Shown in pieces: positions 45,793-57,200 of a stretch of 64,000 nt of DNA (its first letter is position 1; each line of letters starts with the position of its first letter). The position numbers and the translations under genes were made by a program. The stretch spans positions 3,330,963 through 3,394,962 of the forward strand of contig JAQFVV010006208.1 of NCBI GenBank assembly GCA_028023455.1, in the 5' to 3' direction. Under the pieces are notes generated by a model. It did not search any database, was not told where the DNA came from, and worked only from the letters and a program-made list of their open reading frames with translations. The DNA comes from Epiperipatus broadwayi (taxonomy: Eukaryota; Onychophora; Udeonychophora; Euonychophora; Peripatidae).

Positions 45793-46727
45793 CACCCATA
45801 TTTTGCCATTTATGTATATATTTCCTTGAAGCTAAAGATCCTGTTCAGGTCTTAAACAGTAAACTTGCTATTATCATATATTAACTCACACCCATTATTC
45901 TGTTCACTTCTATATATATTTAAACTCTTTTCACTCTCCATACAAGTTCTCCATCTCTCCAACTCCCTATTCTTTATAAATGCATCTATTCTTCTATCCC
46001 ATTCCTTGCCACTATAACACTCAACAATTCTCTTAACACAATCATCCCAACTTTTGTATAAGTATACTAACATAAATTCTTTATCTAAATCTTCTGATTA
46101 CCGTACTACTTTCCTCACCTATCTTGTTGCCTGTCCTTTACTCATAACCCAATTAAATACTATTTTGGCTATTTTCCTATTATCCATAAATTGCAATCTA
46201 CCAAACATTTTTATTTTGCTTTTTGCATATCTCGTATAAAAACTTGACCATCCCATTTCTCTCTGAATTGCTTCTTTTGATAACCACACATCTGCACCTA
46301 ATATACATCTTCCTATTTTTCTTTGTACTTTTTCTAAGTAATCTAACATCCCTTTACTATCACCAAGTTAACCCTGTGACTGCCACTCTCTTCCATACAA
46401 TTCTAGCTACATCATATTTATTATATGAAAACACTGTTTAATTTCTTTATCACTCCCTTTCTTTTCTTTGCTTCATTTATCAATTTTTTCCTCCCATTCA
46501 TCCACGTAATTTCTCTAGACAATTCCCAAATAGTTATACCTATTCACTACATTTAATTTTATAGCCCCCCCCCCCAATAAAAATTCTTTTTCTTCTCTTT
46601 CCACAGTATTTATCACCATTACTTTTTATTTTTCTTTACTAAATTTAACTCCCATCCCTTTACCCACTCTTGCGCATGTCTTCAGCATAACTTCCACTTT
46701 TTGTGCATAAGAAGATATCATCTGCAA
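45793..46727 (-). pseudogene. LINE copy L2, older, interrupted by L3
   Basis: Minus-strand frames give AQKVEVMLKTCARVGKGMGV-like sequence, LDYLEKVQRKIGRCILGADV, AIQREMGWSSFYTRYAKSKI, and YLYKSWDDCVKRIVECYSGK, the same order as in L1 and L3. The 5' part ends abruptly at 46727 where the 3' tail of L3 begins. Confidence 0.8.
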
Positions 46728-46885
46728 ATGTGATGTGATGCACCGTGACTTCTCCTTAAACGGAGTCAGGAATCTCTCAGCAGCGATGCCCAGAGAAACC
46801 TGTTAGCCACTTTACCTTCCTTTTCCATTGTCCACCCTAAGTTTTTTCATAATCTGCTCCATCCCATTTCCACAACATAATCTTT

Positions 46886-47429
46886 TCACTACGAGTGCGT
46901 GTGCGGCGCAACTGTTCCCAAAAGCTATTAATACAAAATAGATAACTAAAAATAATAAACTAGCTGAGCGCTTTCAAAGGATCTTGCCTTCATAATCATA
47001 GTTTGCTAATATATTTAATGATATGCAAATATGCTAATTCCATTTTTTTGATAAAGCAAAGCATGTGTCCTTTCTATTTATGGCATCGTTGTCTCGTGAG
47101 TGCATTCCGGACAATCCCACAATCGTGGGTAGAGAGAGACATGACCTCAAAAGAAAAATCAAAGAGGCTTTATTCATCTCACGAGACAACGATGCCATAA
47201 ATAGGAAGGACACATGCTTTGCTTTATCAAAAAAATGGAATTAGCATATTTGCATATCATTAAATGTATTAGCAAGCTATGATTATGAAGGCAAGATCCT
47301 TTGAAAGCGCTCAGCTAGTTTATTATTTTTAGTTAGCTATTTTGTATTAATAGCTTTTGGGAACAGTTGCGCCACACACGCACTCGTACTTGAATACATA
47401 TATTTCCCAAAAGTAAAATTATTTGACTT
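46886..47429 (+). mobile_element. Penelope-like insertion: 211-bp inverted terminal repeats around a GIY-YIG end (P1)
   Basis: The left arm 46890-47100 and right arm 47178-47388 are inverted copies, about 97% identical by eye. A 77-bp centre separates them and a 41-bp tail (47389-47429) follows. AACATAATCTTT flanks the insertion exactly (46874-46885 and 47430-47441), and the same LINE sequence is uninterrupted in copy L1. Inverted terminal repeats with a one-sided tail and a longer, variable target duplication are known features of Penelope-like elements. Confidence 0.8.
47104..47244 (+). pseudogene. GIY-YIG endonuclease C-terminus of a Penelope-like element (P1)
   Basis: The frame reads IPDNPTIVGRERHDLKRKIK, then EALFISRDNDAINRKDTCFA and LSKKWN before TAG at 47242-47244. 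The pattern R-K-I-K-E-A-L-x-I, then I-N-R-K, then L-S is the end of the GIY-YIG domain found at the C-terminus of many Penelope-like retroelements. The last third lies inside the right terminal repeat. The rest of the ORF is absent (5' truncation). The other open frames here are shadows. Confidence 0.7.
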
Positions 47430-49685
47430 AACATAATCTTTGTCAACTCCATGACCGTCATATCTAAATCCCCCTTATATTTTCCCAAACCTAGCATAAA
47501 AACCAATAACTCACTTTCTGTATAATCACTTTGTTCATATTTAATCTTCCATAACTTCATTATTTGTATCCTTTCTGCTTCCAAGCATTTACATTGAAGT
47601 AACAGATGCCTAATATTTTCTATGCCTTCCTTAACACAACTTGCAGACTAAATCACCCATATTTTCCCATTTACACGTATATTCCCTTGTTGCTAAAAAT
47701 CCCATCCCAGCCTTAAACAATAAACTACTTTCCTTACTATTATCATAAATGAACTCATATCCAATGTTCCATTTACTTCTATATATATTTAAACTCGTTT
47801 TACTCTCCATACTAGTTCTCCAACTCCTTATTCTTTATTAATGCATCTATTCTGCTATCCCACTCCTTACCACTATAACACTCAACAATCCTCCTAACAC
47901 AATCATCCCACCTTTTGTACAAGTATACTGACATAAATTCTTTATCCAAATCATCTGCATTCCACATTACCTTTCAAACCCATCTTGTTGCCTTCCCTTT
48001 ACTTGTAACCCAATTAAATACTATTTTGGCTATTCTTTTATTATCAATAAGGTGCAATCTACCAAACATTTTAATTTGCTTTTTGCATCCCTCATATAAA
48101 AAACTTGACCATCCCATTTCTCCTTGAATTGCCTTCTTTGCTGTCCATACCTCTGCATCTAATGCATGTATTCTTACTTCCCTTTGTACTTGTTCTAAGT
48201 AATCTAATACCCCTTTACTAACACATAATGCATCATTGCTGTATGTTAACCCTGCTACTGCCACTCCCTTCCATACAATTCTAGCTACATCATATTTATT
48301 ATATGAAAACACTTAATTTCTTTATCAATCCCTTTCTTTTTTTTGCTTCATTTATCAATTTTTTCTCCCATTCATCCAAGCAATTTTTCTTATCACTCAA
48401 AATGATTCCCAAATAACTATATCTATTCACTACACTTAACTTTATATCCCCCAATAAGAAATCTTTGGCTTCTCTTTCCCCAGTATTCACCATCATTATA
48501 TTTGATTTTTTTTCACTAAACTTAATCCCCATATCTTTACCCACTCTTGCACATGTCCTCAGCATAACTTCCATATCTTCTCTTCTTTCTGCACACAAAA
48601 AGACATCATCCGCAAAAAAAAAGATCCGACAATGTATATACTCTTGCCACCTATTAATGGTAACTCTATCCCTCTTCCTAGACTTTCTATTGCTCTCTCC
48701 ATTTCACTCAAATACAACACAAACAAAATAGGTGACATAGGGCATCCTTGCATCAGTCCCACCCCATTTTTAACTTTAACTGATTCTATATCCCCTAATT
48801 GATATGTATAGTAATTATTTTTATATAATTTCTTAATAACACCCACTAAAGCTTCATCCATTCCCAGATTTGCTAAACTTATCCATAATCTATTTATATT
48901 CACTCTATCATATGCTTTCTCTATATCTATAAAACTCATATATAACTGTCTACCTGAATTCCTACTCATATCTATAAGTTGTGTAACTACAAATAAACTA
49001 TCTCCTATATGCCTATCTGACCTAAAACCTCCTTGCATTTCCTCCACTACATTATTTTCTTCCATCCATTTTGCAACTCTTCTAGCCACCATATATGAAA
49101 AAACTTTATATAAAACTGTCTGACCTAAAACCTCCTTGCATTTCCTCCACTACATTATTTTCTTCCATCCATTTTGCAACTCTTCTAGCCACCATATATG
49201 AAAAAACTTTATATAAAACTGGTGTTACCGCTATCAGTCTATAATTATTTAACTTTTAATGATCCTTACCTTTTCCTTTAAATAATAATCTTACTCTTGT
49301 ATTACTCCAACTACCTGGAAAAACTATCTTCTGTGTCATCTTATTAAAACATGGTAGTAACTTTACTTTTGCCCTATGCCCCAAATTCATTACCATCTCT
49401 GCTGCACATCCATCTAACCCTCTTGCCTTACCACTTCTCAATTTCTTCCCCGCCTCATTCAGTTCATTTTCTGTAAACCTAATATTCCCATTACTATGTG
49501 CTTTCATATTTTCTATCCCTCTGTCCTTCACATCTAGCATCTTTTCTATATCCATTACATAACTATTCAATATTCTCTCTAATTCTTCTCTAGAGCTACA
49601 CTCTATTCCCTCCTCATCCAGTAATACTATCTCTCTCCCCCCTAAATTTCTCCTTTTAATGTAATTCCAAAATTTTGATTACCCA

Positions 49686-50915
49686 TGCATATGATGCACT
49701 CTATATTTTAGGCATATTTTGAGGGGGGGAAAGTGTGTCCTATAAGCGAGAAAATACAGTATGTCTCTGCTAAGTTTCTCTACCTGCATTACATTAGCCC
49801 ACATGATAAACACACTGAAGATATAAAATCATAAGATAAAACCTCGATTGTTATGTTAATACTACTAAACAGAGTATAATGAATAAAAATGTATTCCATC
49901 AGAATAGCTAACATTTATAATTATCATATCCAAAATAAAATAAATAGATGAATGAAAACAAGAGCCACCAAGTGACTAAAACAGATAACTTTATTACAAG
50001 AATATGTAGAAATAAGTGTCACACATACAAAAAAAATATTTGATATAAAAAATAAATAAATTCAAATACTAACAACAAAGTAAACATTAAAAGCCTAAAG
50101 CTAAACCAGTCAATAAAAGAATCAAAATTACTCAAATTCACAACTCAACACTTGAGAAGTCCGCTTGTATTAGTGAAACCATTGGTTGGGTTTTAGAGTT
50201 TATTTTCTTGGCTAGTCTTGTTGAGTTGGAAATTTGGAATAATTTTGATTAACATCAAAGTAAATAATTTAACAAAATAAATAAATGATACACATAATCT
50301 TTAAATTTTTCATTCACGTGATATTCCAAAACTGTATTAAATCTTTTGTCAATTTGAAATTTCCTATTATCTTTTCAAAATAAAATAGATAAATACATTT
50401 TTATATGAATCAGAAAGAAAATCTGTGCTTCAATAAGGAATTCATATACCCTTATAAGACAATAACTTATTAGTTCTAGATCACTAACACATTTCCAATC
50501 ATTCATCTTATATGTTAGATGTAATAATTTGTGATTGGACAAAATGTATGAAGGTTTTAAATAAATTATCTTCGTAAAGATCCCATAAACCAAATATATA
50601 TATATCTGTACTGTATTTGGTAAAAATGTATGAAGATTTTAAATAAATTATCTCCTTAAAGATCCCATAAAATATTTGCATTGCCAATATATATATATAT
50701 AATGAATACCAACATGTTCCTTCATAGCTTTATTATAATTGATGTACACTATACTGATAATAAGCACTTAAAAACTTTGTCTTTTAAACTTACATAGTAG
50801 ATATACTAATGTATCTATTAAACTTAAACACTACATATTTATGTCAATCCTCTAAAGTAAGATTTAATATAAGTTTAACTATACTTTTCTTAATTATTTA
50901 TTCTTAAATTTACTA
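49686..50915. repeat. Long interspersed repeat R, copy 1
   Basis: Several blocks match 54170-56700 in the same order: TAAATCATAAAACAAAATCTC-like near 49830, AATAGATGAATGAA near 49943, AACTTTATTACA near 49987, GTGATATTCCAAAACTG near 50318, AAGACAATAACTTATTAGTT near 50455, CTTACATAGTAGATATACTA near 50789. Its left edge holds TTTTAGGCATATTTTGAGGG and CCTATAAGCGAGAAAATAC, an end also seen near 55500-55550. A 95-bp direct duplication (TGTATGAAG(G/A)TTTTAAATAA) spans 50546-50670. No coding region. Confidence 0.6.
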
Positions 50916-50996
50916 AAGTTGCCCATAATTTATTTCTATTTACTCTTATCATATGCCCTCTCTATATCTATAAAGACCATATACACTTGTCTACCT
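50916..50996 (-). pseudogene. LINE fragment (L5), reverse transcriptase motif region
   Basis: TTGCCCATAATTTATTTCTA, ATCATATGCCCTCTCTATAT and CTTGTCTACCTG match 48880-48955 of copy L3, just around motif A. It stops where copy L4 begins. Confidence 0.6.
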
Positions 50997-51845
50997 GTGA
51001 TGCGATGCGATGCACCATGGCTTCGCCTTTATCAGTCAGGAATCTCTCAGCCACAATGCCAAGAGAACCCTTCCCCTTCCATTCTACACCCTAAGTTTTT
51101 CCTATATTCTTCACTATCCTGCTCCATTCCATTTCCACAATATAATCTTTGTCAACACTATGACCTTCTTTATATCTAATCACCCCCCCTCAACCCAGCA
51201 TAAAAACCAAGAACCCACTTTCTGTATAATCACTTTGTTTATATTTACTCTCCCACAACTTCATTATTTGTAACCTTTGTGCTTGCAGGCACTTACATTC
51301 AATTAATAGATGCCTAATATTTTCTATACCTTCCTTACATAAATTGCAGAATAACTTACCTATATTTTTCCATTTATGTGTATATTCCCTTGCTGCTAAA
51401 GATTCTGTTCGAACCTTAAATAATAAAGTACTTTCCTTGCTATTATTATAACTTGTACCCAATATTCTGTTTACTTCTATATCTATTTAAACTCTTTTTA
51501 CTCTCCATACTAGTTCTCCATCTCTCTAACTCACTATTTTTTATTAATGCATCTATTAGTGCTATAACACTCAAAATTCTCCTAACACAATCATCACATC
51601 TTTTGTACAAGTATACTGATATAAATTCTTTATCCAAATCTGCATATCGCATTACTTTTCTCACCCATCTTGTTGCCTGCCCTTTACTCATAATCCAGTT
51701 AAATACTATTTTGGCTATTCTTTTATTATCCATAAACTACAATCTACCAAACATTTTCATTTTGCTTTTTGCATCCCTCATATAAAAACTTGACCATTCC
51801 ATTTTTCTCTGAATTGCCTCCTTTGCTATCCATAATTTCCATAAA
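50997..51845 (-). pseudogene. LINE copy L4, 3' part
   Basis: The 3' tail reads GATGCGATGCGATGCACCAT on the plus strand. Minus frames give LFCNLCKEGIENIRHLLIEC, QRLQIMKLWESKYKQSDYTE and MDNKRIAKIVFNWIMSKGQA. CNLC...HLLIEC spacing suggests a terminal zinc-knuckle-like motif. The copy is truncated near 51845 within the block preceding GWSSF. Confidence 0.8.
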
Positions 51846-52719
51846 AGTAGGAATGCTTTCTGTGAGAAGTTGATGGCTTGCCTGTTGCAATCCCCATATG
51901 TTTTCCAATCATGGACATGACAATGCTATACGTAATATGTGTGCTGCTTTATACTATATAAATGGAAAAACTGCTGAAAATCACATATACACTGTAAAAT
52001 ATAATTCTAAAGAATGAAGGGAAAAAATCTATTCCAAGTAAATTATTTTATTTGGGTTGATTTTTTTTAAAAAAAAGAGTAAATGCTCTCACAATAATGA
52101 TACTTACACTATTTTAAAGCATTCATAATTTTTTTTTTTGAAAGTTGAAGGGCAAAAGTTACAAACAAAATAACTTGAATAGAAATAAAGTATTAGACCA
52201 ATAAATTAATGGAGGGTAAATTAAGAGATTAAAATGAACTGGCTCTGAAGAAGACTGCAGGACAGTTGAAACATAGATGTATGTATATATGTACAAATAA
52301 AGAGTTTTGTTAAAAAGTATTCAAAGTGGTTTGGATAAATTGTATTTATAGAGACAGAGTAAGGTTTCTTTATTTCAAAGACCAAAATATTCATTTACAA
52401 TTAGTGTTAAAATATTATTTGTAGACTAAAATAACTAGAATTAGTGGCTAAAAATAATTTAGATTAAAATACATACTTGTGCGCATATTGGCATATGTTT
52501 GTTGTTTAATGATTTGTAATACATTACTGACAAATGAAATATTTTGTTATAGTATGCATGTTATGCACTTGTATATTATTATGACAGGATAACTTTCATT
52601 AGCTAAATAATTATTGAAATAGTTTGTACTATCATACAAACACATATGTGGCTTTATATATGTGTGTCATGTAAACTTATATTGATATGTCTATAAATTA
52701 AACTGTTATAATGTATTTT
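51846..52719. other. AT-rich spacer with one hammerhead-like candidate
   Basis: At 52238-52280 (plus) GGCT-CTGAAGA-A-GACTG-CAGGA-CAGTT-GAAAC-ATAG keeps CTGAAGA, a five-pair stem II (one G-T) after an extra A, and GAAAC. No stem I partner is evident. Nothing else is recognised. Confidence 0.3.
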
Positions 52720-53350
52720 TCTGAAGGTTTGTGATGATAGTATATTATAAGATGTGATATGTTGGACTATTTCTATCATCTATGAGTGAATGTTGAATGT
52801 ATAGAAAGTTTTAAACTTTTCAAATACAAACAACTTGTTAGTAATAACACCCAAATAAACAACACAGGTTAGTAATTTCACAATGTTTCGAATAGTATAA
52901 TTCTCCACTCTTCTTCAGGTGTTGCTGGTCTGATATGCACAGTGACAATATTCACTTAGAAGTTGCACTTGCAACCTTTAGATTCTTGAATATCGAATTT
53001 AAGGCAAACCTCTAACCAACTCAGTTGGCACCTTTAGATTCTTGAATATCAACCTTAAGGCAAATGCTCTAATCAATTCAGTTGGTTAGAGCGTTTGCCT
53101 TAAATTTGATATTCAAGAATCTAAAGGTGCAAGTTCAATTTCTAAGTGAATATTGTCACTGTGCATATAGGCTAGCAACACCTGAAGAAGAATGGAGAAT
53201 TATATTACTTGAAATGTGATTACTAACCTGTGTTGTCTACTTGTGTGTTATTACTAACAAGTTGTTTGTATTTGGAAAGTTTAAAACATTCACTCATAGA
53301 TGATGGAAATAGTCCAACATATCACATCTAATGTTATAACATATTTTCTG
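52720..53350. mobile_element. Family E palindrome with tRNA-like centre and core on both strands
   Basis: Arms at about 52720-53055 and 53075-53350 are inverted copies (GTTGGACTATTTCTATCATC, AACACAGGTTAGTAAT, TTCTTCAGGTGTTGCTGG). Near the centre CTCAGTTGGTTAGAGCG fits a tRNA A box very well, and CTAAAGGTGCAAGTTCAATT lies where a B box would be; the inverted twin is on the other side. Cores lie at 52880-52924 (minus) and 53174-53222 (plus), both with CTGAAGA and GAAA. Confidence 0.8.
53174..53222 (+). ncRNA. Hammerhead-like motif, family E (right arm)
   Basis: CAACAC, CTGAAGA (53182-53188), a 22-base stem II region with weak pairing, GAAA (53211-53214), then TGTGATTAC. The core words are present but stems I and III are poor. 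Candidate only. Confidence 0.3.
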
Positions 53351-54089
53351 TTATTTCTAAAACAAAATTCAGAATGATGTTTTGATATAATAGGGTACTC
53401 AACAGACCTTTAATTTCGTGTTTAATATTATTATTTCTAATTAATAAATTTATCAGTTGTTTTAAATTACTCCCATGAAGTTGTTTAATACTAAAATAAA
53501 TTTAAAATATTATATATTTGTATTTTATCTTGTTCACATTCATAATCTCAAGGATCCTTGCACCCCAAGCTAGTTACCAGCAATAACAGTTTGTTTATGT
53601 AGATGTAGGGATATATGTTTGTATTTGGACATTCAAATAGTCAATTTTCTGGATGTCTCAAAAGTAACGCCATCTTTGAAGTTCACTCATTTTATGACAA
53701 TTATTTTACTGATGACCATTATGCTCAAAGTACCAGGTGACCGTGAGCATTGATGATGATCAGCACAATATCTTGATCTCAGCATTTTTTTACACGTATT
53801 AGCACTTAAATATGTGCATGAGGATAACTGCTTTTATATTATGCCTTAAATTTGGCATTGGCTAGAAGATAATTAACTTAAATTTTATAATGGATCTCTT
53901 AACAAAGAATGACTTGATTTGAATAACGCCAGTGATACTGCTATATTTATAGATAGTTTATTATATTTTCAACTTAAATGTTGTCGGTCTGCTTATATTC
54001 CTTTATATTTATGATATTTAGGAGTGTTGATGATTTTCCATCTCACCATAACTACCCTTTCTCTTCTTACTTATGGCAACCCCTATAAG
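53351..54089. other. AT-rich spacer
   Basis: No gene or repeat is recognised. Confidence 0.4.
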
Positions 54090-54284
54090 GACATGTATAT
54101 ACAAGAGCAAATCAATAAATCTACATTTATTTATTTACCCTAATTTACAAATAATTCCAATGTATGAATGTCATGCAAATCCAAATTATTTACTAGACAT
54201 ATAAATCATAAAACAAAATCTCAATTGTCATGATAATATTAATGGGTAAAGCACATGAAATTAAAACATAACTGGTTGATATTT

Positions 54285-54565
54285 GTAATTGCAAGGAAAT
54301 CAAGTCATACATCATTTGCCTTAATTTAATAAGCTTGTACTACAAGTGTTATACAATGAGCATTAATAGCTCTTAACAAGCTTTTCCGAATATACCTATC
54401 CACAGTCCATTTTCTAGCTGCTGGCTACCATCAGTGAGGTACTAGGATATCTAATGTCTGAATATCCTAGCACTTCACTGATAACCGCCAGCAGCTAGAA
54501 ACCGGTCTGGGAATAGGGATATTTGAAAAAGCTTGCTAAGAGCTATCAATGCTTATTATATAACT
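54285..54565. mobile_element. Family B palindrome (copy B7)
   Basis: GCATTAATAGCTCTTAACAA and TTGCTAAGAGCTATCAATGC form the arms. Both arms keep a core. Left (minus, about 54400-54440): CTCA-CTGATGG, TAGC-CAGCA-GCTA, GAAAA. Right (plus, 54471-54512): TTCA-CTGATAA, then GCTA-GAAAC-CGGTC and TGGGAA. Each has one core base changed, so both are probably inactive. ACCGGT at stem III is palindromic. Confidence 0.75.
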
Positions 54566-54762
54566 GTTTTTATAGTTGATGTCCATAGATAATTATCAGT
54601 TACAAAATAAAATGAATAGATGGATGAATGAAGGTAAGAATCATTAGATAATTAAAACATTATAACTTTATTACATAAATATGAACAAATAAATAACACA
54701 TAAGGAAAAAAAATGTTTGACATTAAAAAAAAATTCAAACGATAACAAAAGTAAATAACTAC

Positions 54763-55555
54763 CATATTTACCAACATATATACCTATAAGATGTACCCAC
54801 TTTTTTATAGGATTTTAAAGAAAAATATTAATTTTCTACGTTTTTCATGAATTTCCACGATTTACTGTACTGATTTTATAGTAGTGTAAGGTATATAAAA
54901 ATGCAACTGGAGAACATTGTGGTTATATACCTTTTAATCTTCATCCTCAAAACCCAGAAATTCATCTCCAGAGCTAAACATTTTGAAGACTGTCTCTTTT
55001 CTTAGCTACATGTTAGTTCACTTGTGAATAGTTTTATATTTTTGAGAGAACTTTTTTATATATATTTTAACTATTTACCAGGAATTTTAAAATAATTTTT
55101 AAAAAATATGAGAATATTAAGTTATTTTGAATGTTTTATTCTGATATTAATATGATTGTGAGAGTATATATATATATATATATGTAAACTAAGCTTGTTA
55201 GTGAGCTATTGGTAAAGCTCCATCTAATGATCATAAGATGCAAGCTATGAGCAAGTTACAAAATTTATAACTTGTTTTGTTTATCATATATATATATATT
55301 AGTATGACTATGTTGCGTAGCTACTTATATTTTACACATTTGCTTATATATATGAGCATTTGCAAATATTTTTTTGTTTCACAAAAGGACAAAATGTAAT
55401 AGAATACTTATACATGTATAAGAATATAAACCAGAAGTTTTAGACCGACTGAAATTTCAACTCATAATTTTGATTACGGATGCATAAGATATATCCCATA
55501 TTTTAGGCATATTTTAAGGGGAAAAAAGTGCATCTTATATATTAGCAAATATGGT
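54763..55555. mobile_element. TIR DNA element, possibly hAT
   Basis: CTACCATATTTACCAACATA and CTATAAGATGTACCCACTTT at the left pair with AAAGTGCATCTTATATATTA and GCAAATATGGTAA at the right. Comparison with repeat copy 1 suggests an 8-bp near-duplicate flank (GTAAATAA/TTAAATAA). A TA microsatellite lies near 55166. No transposase. Confidence 0.55.
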
Positions 55556-55719
55556 AATTAAATAATTAACTGATACATATAACCATTAAAATTTTCATTT
55601 AAGTGATATTCCAAAACTTTATTAAATCTTCCGTCAACTTTAAATTTTCTACTATTTTTTCAAAATAAAATAAAATAAAATAAATGCACTGAAATTTATG
55701 CTTTACTATGTGAATTTAT

Positions 55720-56292
55720 AGTTAAGGCTTTACTTCATTAGCATTTGAAATCAATTAATATATATATATGTGCTCCGCGCACAGATAATGAAGCTATTAA
55801 ACATAAGTAAAATTATCAAAAGTTACCGCCAAGTGCTTTCGGGACAGTTTATAATCCCATATTCATGGCGACTTGTATTTGCCATGAGAGTAACTCAACA
55901 TAGATACCTCTATAACAGAACTAAAACAAAGCTTGAAGGCAATTCAGTTTTCATTGAGCATGAGAGAACCACTGGCCATGCTTTTCTACTTACCACAGCC
56001 AGTGTCATTTGCTCTGAAATAAATGATATTAAACACAAAGTCAGGGAAGTTTACTACATTGTAAGTGACCCAGCAGCAATCAATAGAAGAGAGGCCTGCT
56101 TTTCTCTGTCTTGAAAATGGTCTATGTAGCATCTTCATATGAATTTGCATAAATTTGCATTAATATTACAGTTCTTAACCAAATATAAGTCACCATGAAT
56201 ATGGGGCTATAAGCAGTAACTTTTGATAATTTTACTTACATTTAATAGCTTCATTATCTGTGTACAGAGCACATATATATATATATATATAA
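55720..56292 (+). mobile_element. Penelope-like insertion with inverted terminal repeats (P2)
   Basis: GTGAATTTAT flanks the insertion exactly (55710-55719 and 56293-56302). A 45-bp tail is followed by a left arm (TGTGCTCCGCGCACAGATAA, TGAAGCTATTAAACATAAGT, AAAATTATCAAAAGTTAC) that matches the inverted right arm (about 56208-56270). Tail and arms share AAGTAAA-type words with P1. Confidence 0.7.
55770..56114 (+). pseudogene. GIY-YIG endonuclease C-terminus of a Penelope-like element (P2)
   Basis: The distal part reads NSVFIEHERTTGHAFLLTTA, SVICSEINDIKHKVREVYYI and VSDPAAINRREACFSLS, then TGA and a KW pair. H-x5-GH, the K-V-R-E-x-x-Y-I block and I-N-R-R-x-x-C-F-x-L-S match the end of P1 and the distal half of GIY-YIG domains in this group. 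The catalytic GIY...YIG part is missing, and the first 35 residues run through the terminal repeat and are probably not native coding sequence. Confidence 0.65.
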
Positions 56293-57200
56293 GTGAATTT
56301 ATGTACACTAATAAGACAATAACTTAATAGTTCTAAGACATTAACACATATTTAAATCATACACTCCAGTTATGCATCATAAGTTCTAGGTGTTATAAGA
56401 GAAATTGGTAGGTGTAAATATTTCATCAAGTTTGGGCAGAAATGTTTAATTTTTTTTTTTAATTAGTAATCTCTCAAAGAGCCCCTAAAATTGCCACAAA
56501 AACTTCTGTATTTACTTACTTGCACATTATATAAAATAAATAAGAACACATTCACTTCTAGCTTTGATATATACCATTGATAATATATATGTACAATATT
56601 TATCTTTAAACCTTACATAGTAGGTGCACTAACACATCTATTAAACTAGCACATTTAACATTTCACTATCCTTTTCTTAATAAATAAATCACAAGGCAAT
56701 GAGGTGCCCAATCTCATAAAATATAATTTATTCTAATGTGGAAATATTTTATTAATTCTTTGATATATGCAACTTCATCAATATGAATTTAAAATATATA
56801 TCAGTAGAGTATATATATATATATATTGAAACCATTATGGATCTCATGGCATACAACATAGTAGTGTGGGTATACATATAAAGATGAAAGGAAAAGTAGA
56901 AATAAACACAGACAAAAAAATTTTGGTAGATATTTTTTATATTACACTGGAATAACAATTAAAGATTAAATAATTTTGAATTTAAAGTTTTTTTATTATC
57001 AATTAAGCATGTAAAAAAGTCTAATTAATATTTTATTAATTCTGATTTTGAAATTAAAACAAACAAGTTTTTATGTCACAGTAGATATACTGGTAATTAT
57101 AAAATTCCACTATCTATTTTGATTAGAAAATCTTTTTTTGAAATCAATGCTTGTGTAACATATTTTGATAAAATTCCACAAAGTAGTTTTTCAAAGGATT

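Larger units (their letters stand above)
46728..49685 (-). pseudogene. LINE copy L3: longest copy, reverse transcriptase remnant
   Basis: Read on the minus strand from 49685: FWNYIKRRNLGG, LLDEEGIECSSREELERIL, KLRSGKARGLDGCAAEMVM (49256-49570), LLFKGKGK, then VARRVAKWMEENNVVEEMQG, FIDIEKAYDRVN (motif A), GVGLMQGCPMSPILFVLYLS (motif B; 48559-49092), FFADD (motif C, near 48605, split by a one-base shift in a T run), FSEKKSNIMMVNTG, YSYLGIILSD, DYLEQVQREV, IQGEMGWSSF, and the C-terminal part. It is 5'-truncated; no endonuclease domain is seen. A 103-bp tandem duplication (49019-49224) and frameshifts make it dead. A Penelope-like insertion splits it at 46886-47429. Confidence 0.88.
54090..57200. 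repeat. Long interspersed repeat R, copy 2, with three insertions
   Basis: Matches copy 1 (49686-50915) and then the 42600-43110 fragment in one run, so the full repeat is at least 1.7 kb without its insertions. Inserted in it are a family B hairpin (54285-54565), a TIR element (54763-55555) and Penelope-like element P2 (55720-56292). No coding region of its own was found. It may be an old transposon or a segmental duplicate. Confidence 0.6.

Noticed and set aside
47003-47200. 65-residue ORF as a gene
   Set aside because: It runs through an inverted terminal repeat in a different frame from the GIY-YIG remnant.
55140-55340. TA microsatellites as regulatory signal
   Set aside because: Simple (TA)n runs are frequent throughout and carry no further information.
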